From NCBI GenBank assembly GCA_026686845.1, contig JAIVEN010000010.1, forward strand, positions 24,154,001-24,218,000: 64,000 bases of DNA. Direction: 5' to 3'. The position numbers were made by a program, and so were the translations under genes. Positions 12,364 to 23,903 of this stretch are shown one piece after another. Positions within the stretch are counted from its first letter, which is position 1. Every line of letters starts with the position of its first letter. The notes beneath the pieces are model-generated. The model had not been told where the DNA came from. It did no database searches and worked only from the letters and a program-made list of their open reading frames with translations. This stretch comes from Adenanthera pavonina. Taxonomy: Eukaryota; Streptophyta; Magnoliopsida; Fabales; Fabaceae.

Positions 12364-14415
12364 ATGTCTCCAATACGTTCCAATAATGTAAAATCATCCT
12401 ATATAAATTAATAAAAGTAATACAACAATTATGACAGCATATTTTTTTTTGTAAACTATACACATATTTATTCTACCCGACAAATTATTTATATATATTC
12501 TACATAAATCCACATAATATTAATATAAAATTCTAGGAAAATGTACTGAATAATATGTAATTACGGGAGTTTTTACCCTGCATCCAAAATCATTTTAATT
12601 CGTAGTTAGTTTTGAAATGAGTATATTTCATTTTATTTCACTGTGTCAATTAAAATTTCCGTCGATTTAAGTGAATCTGTGATGTTTTCTATTTACTTGC
12701 ATCAATATAAATATAAAATGTGAGTACTACCAATTTTATATTACTTGAATCCACTGAATACTTGCATTTTACAGCGTTTATGCAAAAGTAACGGTGATGG
12801 AAGCTGTGAAACTCAAATGAAAAAGTCAATTTCTCGACTCAACAATACCGTAATGAGTACTCAATGTAGAACGCGTTATTTTGAAACTGCGAAGAAGGTT
12901 TACTCACTAATAGGTCGGTCAAGTTGACTTTTTCGTTTCAAGTATAATGGTCGGTCAACGTGTCTTTTACTTTTCAAGTCACACTTCAAATAGTTGGGAT
13001 TTCTTTTCATTCTTTTATTTTTTTATTTTATGTCATTTTTTGAATTTAGCTAAATAACATTATAAATAACAGATTGTTAACTTATTGATTATTATGATAG
13101 TATTGACTTTTTTTTCTTATTTCAATTAAAGTATGAATGACCTTTTTTAATAATTATATATATTAGGGGTATTTAACTAACTCGGTGACCGGTGTGCCTG
13201 GTCCTACCTGGTATACCAGGTTGGTATCGGAGACTAGGTTGGATTGGGTACCAGGTTGAGAACAGGTCTGGTCTCACCTTGTCCTGGTATGCATATATAT
13301 AATTTTATATATTTCTTAAAAAAATTGATATAATATTCTTCTTGCTACAATATATGAAATAGATTGGTTATATCAATATTGTGAATATTTTTAAGAATTT
13401 AATTTAAAATTTTAGATTGATTTCTTAATATTGTGTAAAAATAATGAATTATTATTAAATATTTATAAATTTAACAAATGTTATTTTTTATTATAATTAT
13501 TTTTTAAGGAAATATATTATGAATAAATGTAATTATATTTTTGCTAATAAGTAAAATTAACTTTTTTTTATTTTTAAATACATTTTAAGAACGGATCAGC
13601 TCCAGTCTCATATGCCAGGTTGGTTGGGTCTCATCCAACCTTGTAAAGGCTGGGTATCTGGTTAACTATCAATCCGGTCTGGTTCGATTTTTGTGTACTC
13701 CAAATACATATCAAATTTTACAAGGAATTTTCATGTAAAAAGAGGCTGCTAGATTTTTTTTTAAAAAATTTGATTGTAGAGGAGGTTCAATTTTGACGGC
13801 CGCCGGAAATGTTGAATCCTTAAATTTTTCAATGAGCACTTTTTTTATTAAGTAATGATATTTACAGCAAATAAATTTGCAATGGTCGTTCCAGCGATAT
13901 GTCATTATCGTTGCCAAGTCATTTACCAACAGTAGGAAATTGCCTGAAGATGTATACCAGTTTTTTTTTTTCAGAAATTACTATTATTTCAATTTCAATT
14001 ACTTCCATATGTTGATTGAAGCCCTTTCTATTGATAATATTTCTTTTAATGATTGTCCAAAAGCAAAATTCACAAAAATATTACTTGATTTGCAGAGAAC
14101 AAATTAAATAAAAAGATACTTCTATAAAACATTACATTAAAACAAATTTCATCTATGGAAAAAACATATATACAGAACCTGTAAAAACATAATAGATAAA
14201 AGGATGTTTGTGTAGTATTAATTTCTTGCCATAAAGATTGCTTCTATTGCATCCATAACTATATGATCAAGGAAGTATTATTTCATACTTATAGCACTAT
14301 CAGTTATTAAATTCAACGTATCAAAAGGTTTCATCCACTACTCGAGACAAGTCTCCCGTCAAAGTCTTCCAACTGTAATATTCAAAGAAAGAGCTGTAGT
14401 TCTCTCTCTCCTAGA
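12364..14415. other. Intergenic, AT-rich; possible decayed DNA element 13164-13700
   Basis: No supported gene. At 13164-13290 and 13590-13700 there are two G/C-richer blocks with CCAGGTTGG-type repeats in roughly inverted arrangement (GGTATTT near the left, AAATAC near the right), separated by an AT-rich core. This could be a decayed inverted-repeat transposon, but no clean TSD is visible. A 60-codon ORF at 12745-12927 has no recognisable domain. Confidence 0.35.
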
Positions 14416-14422
14416 TATAAAT
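14416..14422 (+). promoter_or_regulatory. Probable TATA box of the PRA1 gene
   Basis: TATAAAT lies 118 bp before the ATG, preceded by a TCTCTCTCTC pyrimidine patch at 14401-14410, common in plant core promoters. A transcription start near 14445-14455 would give a 5' UTR of about 80-90 bases. Confidence 0.55.
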
Positions 14423-14533
14423 TAACGCAAGCTTGATTCAAACCAAACACACAGAAACACATTTAACAGTCTCTTTCTTTACGATCGACTTTCCCTTTCA
14501 AGATTATCCCAAAGGTCTATCAAATCATTCATC

Positions 14534-15127
14534 ATGGCAAGTTTTGGAACAGCCCAGAGAATTCTCCCCTCATCAACACCTTCTTCATCCACTGATGAGC
14601 CATATGAACCAAAAGCACCTCACCAAAAGCAGTTCAAGCTAGAATTCAAGTTTTCCTGTCCTCTCAACATTCCTTTAAGCCCAGAAGCTGCTGCTCTTCG
14701 GATCATCCGAAACTTGGGCAATTTAGGGATATATTACACACTTTTTGTGTGGATCATACTCTTCATAACCCCAATTCCACAGCGCAAGGTTTCCTTGATT
14801 CTTCTGGTAATCATGAGCTACGTGACAACGCTGTACTTGCTACTACTGAGGGCATACCCTAATTCTTATGTACTTCATAGAGTTATAGACAAAAGGTTCG
14901 TTTTGGGTCTGCTTGCAATTGCAACCATGGTTCAGCTTATTGTAACAAAAGCAGGGATTCATCTGGGTGTGACTTTGGTATGTTCTGTACCTTTTGTTTT
15001 GGTTCATGCAGTTTTATGGATCAGTCACGGTGAGGCTTCTGAGATTGATGAGGCCCCTTATGCAGGAGAACTTGTTCCTCTTTCTGAAAAATGTAAAAAC
15101 GGAGGTGAGGGTCCAAATTTGGTGTGA
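14534..15127 (+). CDS. PRA1 family protein (prenylated Rab acceptor)
   Basis: Intact single-exon ORF of 197 residues, the usual size for plant PRA1 proteins (about 180-240). The PRA1 domain covers residues 40-165. An N-terminal cytosolic tail rich in Ser, Pro and Lys is followed by the signature LSPEAAALRIIRNLGN, then four hydrophobic segments at about 63-81, 86-105, 122-138 and 143-162 in two hairpins, the PRA1 topology, and an acidic cytosolic C terminus. PRA1 proteins bind prenylated Rab GTPases and act in vesicle traffic between ER, Golgi and endosomes. The start is the first ATG after the TATA box and no upstream in-frame ATG competes. It resembles the plant PRA1 branch with the RRKVSLILLVIM-type motif (clades G/H), but the clade is uncertain. 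It is the only intact cellular gene in the window, and a MITE lies 80 bp downstream. Confidence 0.93.
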   Translation: MASFGTAQRILPSSTPSSSTDEPYEPKAPHQKQFKLEFKFSCPLNIPLSPEAAALRIIRNLGNLGIYYTLFVWIILFITPIPQRKVSLILLVIMSYVTTLYLLLLRAYPNSYVLHRVIDKRFVLGLLAIATMVQLIVTKAGIHLGVTLVCSVPFVLVHAVLWISHGEASEIDEAPYAGELVPLSEKCKNGGEGPNLV

Positions 15128-15206
15128 TGTTTTTGGGTGAAGACCAGCATATTTCCCCCAGACATTGAAGGCAAAAAATAAACCGGTTCTAATTTGGTTT
15201 CCTATG

Positions 15207-15506
15207 GGATCAGGATCCTCTCCATGCTTTCTGTCCATACCTCTCTCTGTACACAATCCTATCCATTGATTTTAATTTGAATGATAGAGATCGCTTATTG
15301 TTACTCCAACAAAATGTATTATTTATTTTAATAATAACTAGAATTAAGCATTATTAATTTTTTTAAAGAAAATTATACTTATAATAATAAATACAATCAT
15401 AAAATCTAATTTATTATTTATTTGTAGATTATATTTTTCAATCATTTGATCAAAATTAACAAATGAGATTATGTATAGAGAGAAAATATGGAGAGGATCC
15501 AAATCC
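15207..15506. mobile_element. 300-bp MITE, Mutator-type, in the PRA1 3' flank
   Basis: Ends GGATCAGGATCCTCTCC and GGAGAGGATCCAAATCC are inverted repeats, and the similarity continues inward (TCTCTCTRTACA). Flanking 9-mers TTTCCTATG (15198-15206) and TTTGCTGTG (15507-15515) agree at 7 of 9 positions, as expected for a worn 9-bp Mutator-type duplication. No coding capacity. It may lie inside the 3' UTR. Confidence 0.72.
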
Positions 15507-15698
15507 TTTGCTGTGTTTCTTGTTGTTTGTAATCATGCAGTCATTTGAGTAATAAATTGAAAACGCATATTATCCTCTGAGCAATGCAACTTTTACTTAT
15601 GTTGAAGCAACTGTGTATTTATTTATTTTTGGAAAATATTGATAAATGATTTGATGAATCTATCAACGCCCTCTATTCCTTCTCTATATTTGGGATTA

Positions 15699-15812
15699 GA
15701 GTTTAGTCCGTGAATATATCCTTCAATATGAAATTTTAGTTTGGTTATAACACTTGAAGAGTTTAGTCCGTGAATCTCTCCTTCAATATGAAAGTTTCAG
15801 TTTGGTTGATAA
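15699..15812. repeat. Two-copy 60-bp tandem repeat
   Basis: Unit starting GAGTTTAGTCCGTGAAT at 15699 recurs at 15759 with a few substitutions; the second copy fades at about 15812. Confidence 0.8.
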
Positions 15813-18026
15813 TAAAAATTACATCAAGTTGACTGAAAAATTGAATTTTTTTTAAATCACAAAAAAATGATTTGACATAAATCAATACTTGTTTAGCATT
15901 TTAAATCAGTAGGATTTTTTTTTATGAGAAGCATAAGATAATATCAACATGTAATTTTTAAAAAGTAAACATATTTATCTATAAATTTTTTGTTATTTTT
16001 TATTTTTATTTATAGTATTTTCTATTAATAATGGTTTAAATTAATTTTATAATATAAGATAATGGTTGGTAGGCTGTGAATTTTAAATAATGATATAAAA
16101 TTCAAAAGTAGTATTTTTCCATAAATTTAAAAAATTATTTTAAAACGTAAAATAATGATGATATATAGTCAATATGTTTTTAATAATAAAATAAATAAAA
16201 TATTCAAATTTTTAATAACTTTAAATGTTTTCAATAAATTAATCAAATATCAAAGTTTATACAGTATTGTTAGAGAGAATATAATAATCTCTCAAAATTC
16301 AATCATTGAGACTCTGTTTCTTTCGTTGGTAAAAAAAAAAAAAAAAAAGGCCTCCCTTCGAGATTAAAAAGAAAACAAACTCTTTTACTTTGGGCCTGAG
16401 ATGAACCTCCTCTGTTCAAATATAATATCGATCGCAGCCCAATAGTTCTTAGCCCAAAATATCAACGACTCCCCTACTTAATCCACAAAGCCTAAAGGGA
16501 ATGCATAATGATCCACGAAGGAGGAGGAAATTCATCACAGCAGCTGATTAGTAAATTGCGTTAAAGAGAACTTTGAATATTTAAATAATTTATCAAATGT
16601 CCCCCAAGGGACAAATAATTTAGTTATTTATTGAACTAATCATATAGTAGAAAATAAAAAAACTGATACCAAATGGCATAATCTGTAACTTATAAATAGC
16701 AATTCATTTTTTAGATTCCCCATAATTAATATGGGCATGGGAAATTATATCTAATTTGATTACACTCTAAAACTCATTACGCCTCGCATGCATGAAAGCT
16801 ATGTCATTATCATCTTAACTGGTATAAAACCGATGTAATTCACAAGTTACTTTCTTACATGCACAATGATAAAACTATTATATAGATAATCAAAAACACT
16901 AAAATCTCATATGTAGGCTCATTAATTAATCAAATTATCATTTTTTATATTGTTTTCAATAACTATATTTGTATTGGTGGGAAAAACTATAATTCTATAT
17001 ATATGGAAAATTAATTAGCTGGAATCTCTGTCATTAGGATTTAATTAAATTAAGAATTTATTATATAAAATTTTTTCAGGTCGTTTCAATATGTCATGAA
17101 ATTTCAATTTATTTATCTTTTATTTTACATATGAAATTCAATGTAAGTTATAAATATATTACCAATTTGTTTATTGTTGTCGTAGAAAAGTTAATCTCAT
17201 GGAGTTAAATTTACATTAGTACGGATCATGACTTCTCTTGTAAAGTACAACATGGACATGAATCATTTACTCATAATATGAACTTTCTACTAGGTGCTAT
17301 TATTCTTTTTTTCATATGATATTTTCAACTTTAGACCATATATTAATCCATATCGTTTATATCATATCAATTGTAATTGCAATTCATTTGCTAACCTTTT
17401 TAGTCAATGAAATCTTAGTACCAAATGATTTTTCCAAAGAAGGCATGATAATAACATTTTTCTGAATACAAAATTATTAGTTACTAGTTGGACTTTTTTG
17501 GGCCACTCAACATTAAGGAATTTTTATTTATATTTTTCTGCATACAAAATCATTAAGGAAATTTTATGAATAAGTATTAATCATTCTTTCATGGGGCTTT
17601 TCGATTTTTCATAGATTAAAAAGCTTACAAACTATTTAAGCACAATAATAGCACCAACTGTTAGTATGCCAATTCCGAAAATACATAATCATTTTCATTT
17701 GAGTAACCCAAAATAAAATGTATTTATATAATGTGCAACATAAATACATCATATATAAAAGATATGGGAGTCTGAACCTTTTTTTTTTTAATTTTAAACA
17801 TCTTAACTTCAAAATTTTCGACCATCCTTTTTATGTTTATTTGTATCAAAACAAGGTAAAAACTAATTGGGGTCTCTCAACCCCCTTTGCTTACCGAAAA
17901 GAAAAGGTAAAAACTAAAAAGCCCATTTCGATACATCTGACTCTTTTTTGTGCTTTGCATAGTATAGTTATTGCATACTGTTTTAGTTACAGTTTTATAA
18001 ACGTTTAAGTAATTTGGATAGAACTT
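15813..18026. other. AT-rich intergenic DNA, no gene seen
   Basis: No ORF with recognisable content. Contains an 18-base A run near 16331-16348 and many TTTATT/AATAAT tracts. Confidence 0.7.
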
Positions 18027-18180
18027 ATGCCCCATTTGGTTAGTAGAAATGATCTTGAAGAAAGTGGGAGTAGAAAAGGAAGTGAAAGTGGAAGTAGAGT
18101 TTAAATGCATGTTTGGTATGACCATGAAAGTGTTAAATGTAATATGTAAAGATCGCAATGCCCCTCTTAATGGGGAAATC
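18027..18180 (+). mobile_element. Left-end fragment of a DNA element related to 11614-12359
   Basis: GCCCCATTTGGTTAG followed by a purine-rich stretch, TTTAAATGCATGTTTGGTATG and AATGCCCCTC parallels the left part of the element at 11614 (TTTAAATGTATATTTGGTATG, AATGCCCTT). No matching right end was found. Confidence 0.45.
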
Positions 18181-20076
18181 TTCTATCCCCACCACCAAAA
18201 ACTTCTACAGCATTACCATCGGAAACAACCAATGTACCCCATTTTTCAGTCCCACCATTGGAAACAACCAACAATGCCTTTTTTTCATATTAGAAATCAA
18301 AACAGAAATAGTCAAATATTTAGTACACAACACAATCTAGAATGAAGCCATGAAAATCAAAGACATTGGGAGAAGATTGAAAGAGATCTGAAGGATTCAC
18401 ATCATACCATTGTTAGAGCACCAACAAATATGTTGAACCATTGGAGATGTAGGGGAATTGAAGACTATATCTAAAGGCTTCACATCATACCATTGCTGGC
18501 ATCACTCACATTGCCATCAATGATCATTGAGCTCATCATCATCCTCACCAACGTTGCCATTGGAGACATAGGGGGAGTTGAAGACTAGATTTATGGTAGC
18601 TACATTTAAGACGTAGGCGAAGATTGAAGCATGACCAGATTTTAATGCCTTAGGTCATGTAACAACTTATTTTCAAAAGCCCTGAAAACAACTCCTAAAA
18701 TATCAAAAATAGAGAAAAACTCTGAACACCACCAAAATAGGGCTAAGCCATGGTGAGCTACAGTGCAGCCACAGCCTATGAGAGGCCATTGCACTTGACA
18801 CCATGGTGCCCATATAAGATCTTCTATCAATAAATTACTATTTTTGGCGAACTTTCGACATACATAACTTTATAGTCTGACATTTGATTGACTTGATTCA
18901 AACTCCTATAAGTCAATCTTGTTCTAATCTATCCATAAACACCGTTTCATCTCAATCCATCTCCATATAGAGATTTTGGACACCCAACATTTTTTTGCCA
19001 ACTTTTTGACCAAAACTTAAACATTAAGCACCCCAGTTGCCACCAAAGGCAATTTGACAACTAAGGATCATTCGCACAGTTCTTATTTCGCTCAACCAAC
19101 TTGTCCAAGGAGATTTCACCCCAGAAAAACCACTCCTCCAAGAATTAACTCCCTTGAATCCCAAATTCACATATTGGGCCATATGCTCCAAATCACACAA
19201 TGTAGGCCTAAAACAACTTTTGGGCTCCCACATACTGCCATTATGGCTCACAGACAATTATTCCAACAATACTAACTTATACCGGGGTCCAAATCATTAT
19301 CACACACATACACGAATTCATGAGTACATCCATACCATAGCATCATCAATATCATCACATATCATTCATCATTATCAACATTATACAACCATCATCATCA
19401 TAATATCATTGTCCTCATGTTGATTATAGACATACTATCCTACTTGGAACGATTCATAAGATAGACTATAATCCAACTACTGTTGATTTGGATATTCCCA
19501 ACGTTGGAGAGATTACAACTCCTTTGTCTTCTCCGAACTAGTACAGAGTCTTCACCTGAAATGTTAGTCATAGGGGTGTGAGATGAAGGCTCAGCAACAG
19601 GAACACAACCACAAGCAACCTATATTTGTAATTCAAACATGTATGCACATGGTGCTATGCAATGCAAAATGACATGGTATGCATATGCTGCCTCATACAC
19701 AACTAAAATCACAGGCTAGTAAGAATATAATACATACTCGATAGGTGATTCCCTTCCAACAATCGGTGAAGACCGATTCCCGGACATCCACAAACTCACC
19801 TCACACTAATGAAACCCAATCAAAAGTTACACTAATGCTTTGACAATGATTCTTCTTCCCCTAGACCACCTAAATTGGTGGTGATTTAGGGAAGGTGCCT
19901 TCCCAATCCACTGTCACCTGGCTTTTCTGGCCATAGGAAATGATTTAGTGGTAGGGATATTTCATCATATCATATCATATCAATCATTATCATTTCTTAT
20001 ATCATCTTCATATCACACCTCATCATCACATCAACATCCACCTCAAAATATTTGCATCAATGGTGATGATGTCAAT

Positions 20077-20400
20077 TGTAACGCCTATCTTAGGGGCCCA
20101 TTTCTCATGTATTTAATCATTCTAAAGTCCATTATATTATATTAGAATATTGAATCACAGTAAATGCCATAATAAAATTTTTCCAACTTTGGTTACTATT
20201 GTTGCTTGTGCTCGGATTTGCTTAAGGGTCAGTATCTTCATATTGTGAGATAAAGGGCAAGTCTTAATAACTATGGATCATGATAGCTGTAACACCTCTC
20301 TTATGGGCCCATTTCCCATGTATTTAATTCTTCCAAAGTCTATTTGTATTGTTGTAGGATCTTAAATCACAATAAAAGCCATGATAAAATTTTTCCAACT
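20077..20400. repeat. Duplicated G1 start (20077-20197 and 20287-20400)
   Basis: TGTAACGCCTATCTTAGGGG at 20077 and TGTAACACCTCTCTTATGGG at 20287 begin two parallel blocks (GGGCCCATTT, CATGTATTTAAT, AATTTTTCCAACTTTGG). This is either an internal duplication or a G1 copy inserted at the start of another. Confidence 0.75.
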
Positions 20401-21246
20401 TTGGGCACTATTCATTTAATCAAATTTATTTATTTCGATTAAACTTTGAAAAACCATAACTAAATCAATGAAAATCGTATGCATGTGATTCAAGTCTCTA
20501 GGGATAGCTTATAACTTTGTCTAGATGGGAAAAATATAAGTCAGAGCAGTGATAGTACTGATCTGTATAGCAAACTCTGTGAAATTTCACAATTTATACG
20601 AAAACTACAAAATAATCATTTTAATTGGGATTAAATATAAAAATACGCTAAATATTGCTCACACATCCAATCTAAGTGTTCTTTGGACCATTGGAGGGCT
20701 CTTCCTATCTACTTTTAAACCATATACATCATTCACACTTTATACATCGAAAAGCCAAAACAGTGGCATGTTTACTCTACATAGGTCAAGATGACCATTT
20801 ATATTTTACTACTTTGCCAAACAAAAGCCATAAAATATTTACATGGCCATACATCATTTTCATACTATACCATACTTTAGTTAAGACCTAACGCATCATA
20901 AGAACTTGAAGAAACATACTTAACATTACATTTACAAATTTACACAAAAGGTCAAAACTCATGGCCAATGCTAGAATTATCAAGTTAATGGCCAAATTCT
21001 TTCTCTTTTCCTTTCTCTTCCTTGGTGGTCTTGCCATTATTGCTACCTATTCGTGGTTCATATTTGGGAGGGTGAGATTCAAAGAATCTTAGTAGTTAAC
21101 ACCCAACATGCCTTCACATCATCACATTAAGCATGAAAACATCAAGATAACATATTTTAAATACATTAACACATTTGTGTCATATGAATTCATAAAATTT
21201 TCGGCAGAGTTTCATTTTGAAAAATGTACATCCCGGGGTCTCAATG

Positions 21247-21684
21247 TGTAACGTCCGCCCGTTATTCAAGATTGATAATTGTCCCCACAAACCAACACAA
21301 GCCCTTTCGGTATGCTTTGTCCTCACTCACACACCTCCTTCCCAAGAAGTCACCCATCCCATAATTGCTCCAGGTCAAGCACGCTTAGCTGAGGAGTTCT
21401 TATGGGATAGGCTACCAAAAAGGTAAGTGCACCTTGTTGGTATAAGTAGTACCTATTAATTTCTTTAAGCTATCCTTAACCGTATAGTCCCATACCTATA
21501 TAGTCTCTGGATCCCTCTCGTTCTTGTATGTATTCGATTCATTCATATGCCCCTCCCGCTTAGAAGCCTGCCAGGAGCTGCTCCTTGTCGGTGCCTCATT
21601 ACTTTATCCTCATTACTTTATCTGACCCCTACTTTTCTTGCACCAGCGATCACTCCCCGCCCTCGTCAGTGCCTGGATGTCACA
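21247..21684. mobile_element. Solo LTR of a Cassandra-type TRIM (TSD CAATG)
   Basis: TGTAACGTCC ... GATGTCACA, 438 bp, with perfect 5-bp duplications CAATG at 21242-21246 and 21685-21689. It contains a 5S rRNA-like core and the GCACCTTGTTGGTATAAGTA and CCTTAACCGTATAGTCCCAT blocks that I recall from Cassandra LTRs. Cassandra elements are short non-coding LTR elements whose LTRs carry 5S-derived pol III promoter sequence. No second LTR, PBS or PPT is present. Confidence 0.82.
21338..21408 (-). other. 5S rRNA-like segment inside the Cassandra-type LTR
   Basis: On the minus strand ATCCCATAAGAACTCC, then AGCTAAGCGTGCTTG (5S A box, one change from the plant 5S I recall, 21376-21390), then GGATGGGTGACTTCTTGG (5S C box, 21338-21359). 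The middle differs from 5S, and the 5' third of 5S is absent, so it is a derived promoter-like segment and not a 5S gene. Confidence 0.85.
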
Positions 21685-22239
21685 CAATGCCCCTCAATCA
21701 ACTCAGCCAATACACACAAATCATCTCAAAATATCCTTGCAATCATATGACAAGGCATAAAGCACATTGAAAACAAACATGATAACATAATGCTAGTATG
21801 GGAAATTAACTACCTTATGATGCTCCCTTTCTCTCCAAACTTGGTATGCCACTTCTTGAGCCTTCTAACACTTGCTTGAACCTAATCATATCATCATTTA
21901 ATCCATTTAGCCACTAATTTTCGGAATTACATAAGACATTACTCACTAAAACCCAAATTTTTCACTTAGCTTTCCTTTGATCTTTCTCTGTACAACACAC
22001 TTGTTCTTAAGGTTTTGGACCATGGAGAATCCATTTTTGAGGTCAAAATCATGAAATTCCAACTCTAAATACTCCCTCTGTTCTGACCAAAATTGTCTCA
22101 AGTGATTGAAAAAACTTTCCTTCAAATCACTTCAAACCATCCATGGATTCATGCTTCTAGTATCTAGTCTATACTTTTTCCTAAGTTTAATGGTTCAAAA
22201 CTCATTCTTATTGCTAAATCACATTATGGCCAAAACTCT

Positions 22240-23903
22240 TGTTGAATCAAGAGTTTTGATGATTCCAAACCAACCTTCAAGAGCTTGGAACAAATATATC
22301 AAAGGTGCCCAAAATGATTTCAAGTGAAGAAATTCTGAATAAATCTGTGCAAAGATAGATGTAGGATGTTTAGTAGTGTTTTATTTGAGTAAAAGACTTT
22401 GATTTGATGAAAAGATGTTTTAAAACCTTGAATCTATGTTAAATCATGAAATAATTGAAAAACACCCACTAACACACGAAGTTTGAAAGGTTAATACCAA
22501 TTTGTCATAATGGAAATTCGAACTTTGGCTTTGGAAATTCGAATTTCGCATTGAAACTGAATAAGTCTGAAGAGAGGTTTCTCTGACAGACGAATTTTGA
22601 CTTGAAAAAATTCGAATTTTGATATGTGTCTAAAAGAAGCTTTCAGTAACAGACGAACTTTGAGTCTTGAAAATTCGAATTTTAGACAAAATGAAACTTA
22701 TGAAAACTAAAGAAATTCGTCTGAAATTATGTCAAAGTTCATCTGAAACTAAGTTTGGATTGAATTTCAAAATTGCTCACTGACAGACGAACTTTGAACA
22801 TGAAAATTCGAATTTCAGAAACTAAAGCTTGTTAGTCTGTTAGAATGATATGTTGACATACGAATGATAGTATTTATAAATTTGAATTTTGAAGTTAGTC
22901 TGAAAAGAGGTCCTTCTGACAGACGAACTTTGCCCTTTGAAAATTCGAATTTTGAATTAAATGAACTATTGTGCCTTATAGACCAACTACGGATAGATGA
23001 ATTTTGAGGTTCCAAAATTCGAATTTCGAAGGCACTGTAACAAATTGAAAATACTGTTCACACATAAGAGAAAAACTTTCTACTTGAAAATTCATTTGTC
23101 ACAACATAAAAACATTTTCAAAATATCAAAATTCGAATTTCACTTCATGACAGACGAACTTCGGGCATTCAATGTTGAAGCTGTTAACCTTTGGTTTCTT
23201 TGAAATTCGTCTGTTGACTAACCGAAATTCAAATTTCAGTGTGTCAGAAGCATTAATTGCGGTTGGTTAATGGATAGTTTTGCAGAGTAACCATTGGATA
23301 ACTTCTCCAACGGATAGATTTTGTCTCTAACGGATATTTGAGACCTAAATCTATAAATATAACATCATTTGAAGTTGTGGGTAATGATTTTTACTTTGTA
23401 TATACTGAAACTCTGCCAAATCATCTACTCAAAGTCTCTCACTCTCTCACTTCAATATTTTGTACTCCAACTTTCATATTTACTCTGTTTGAGAGAGTTT
23501 AATCTTTGTAAATAATCTTATCTTCATCTGGAACATAGATTTTCTTGTGAGGGGATATCACAAGGGATTGGGAAGTACTTTGTAAGAGTGCATAGAGTGA
23601 ATAAGTGAGCTCTAGAAATAGAGTATCATCTTTGTACTGAGGCATTTGCAAGAAGCCCACTGAATTCTTGCAGAATAGTGGAAAATCTCACGTGATGACT
23701 TGGGGACTGGACGCAGGTCAAGTGGAGAGACCGAACCAGGATAAATATCTGAGTTTTCTTCTCTTTACTGCAACTTTTCAGTTTATTTACTCATACTCTG
23801 TTTTACCTTCTATACTTTGCTTTCTTCACTTTCTTGACATTTTGCAGAAAATTTTCAAGCTTCCCAATTCACCCCCCCTCTTGGGAAGCCAACCTATCTA
23901 ACA
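22240..23903 (+). mobile_element. Solo SIRE-like LTR S2 (TSD ACTCT)
   Basis: TGTTGAATCAAG ... CTATCTAACA, 1664 bp, flanked by perfect ACTCT duplications at 22235-22239 and 23904-23908. Its U5 end (AGCCAACCTATCTAACA) differs from that of P1 and S1, so it belongs to another subfamily. Contains the AACGG module near 23270-23360, the motif array and the U5 hairpin. Confidence 0.96.

Noticed and set aside
12745..12927. 60-codon ORF preceded by TTTTACAG (possible exon)
   Set aside because: No homology recognised and no neighbouring exons; insufficient support.
13164..13700. Complete inverted-repeat DNA transposon
   Set aside because: Blocks are only loosely inverted and no target duplication is evident; kept only as a low-confidence remark.
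17718..18158. Overlapping small ORFs on both strands
   Set aside because: AT-rich spacer with no codon bias or domains.
18049..18345. 98-codon ORF
   Set aside because: Overlaps a DNA-element-like repeat end; composition is repeat-like and no domain is recognised.
21338..21408. Genuine 5S rRNA gene
   Set aside because: Only about 70 bp is 5S-like, the 5' third is missing and it lies inside an LTR with TSD.
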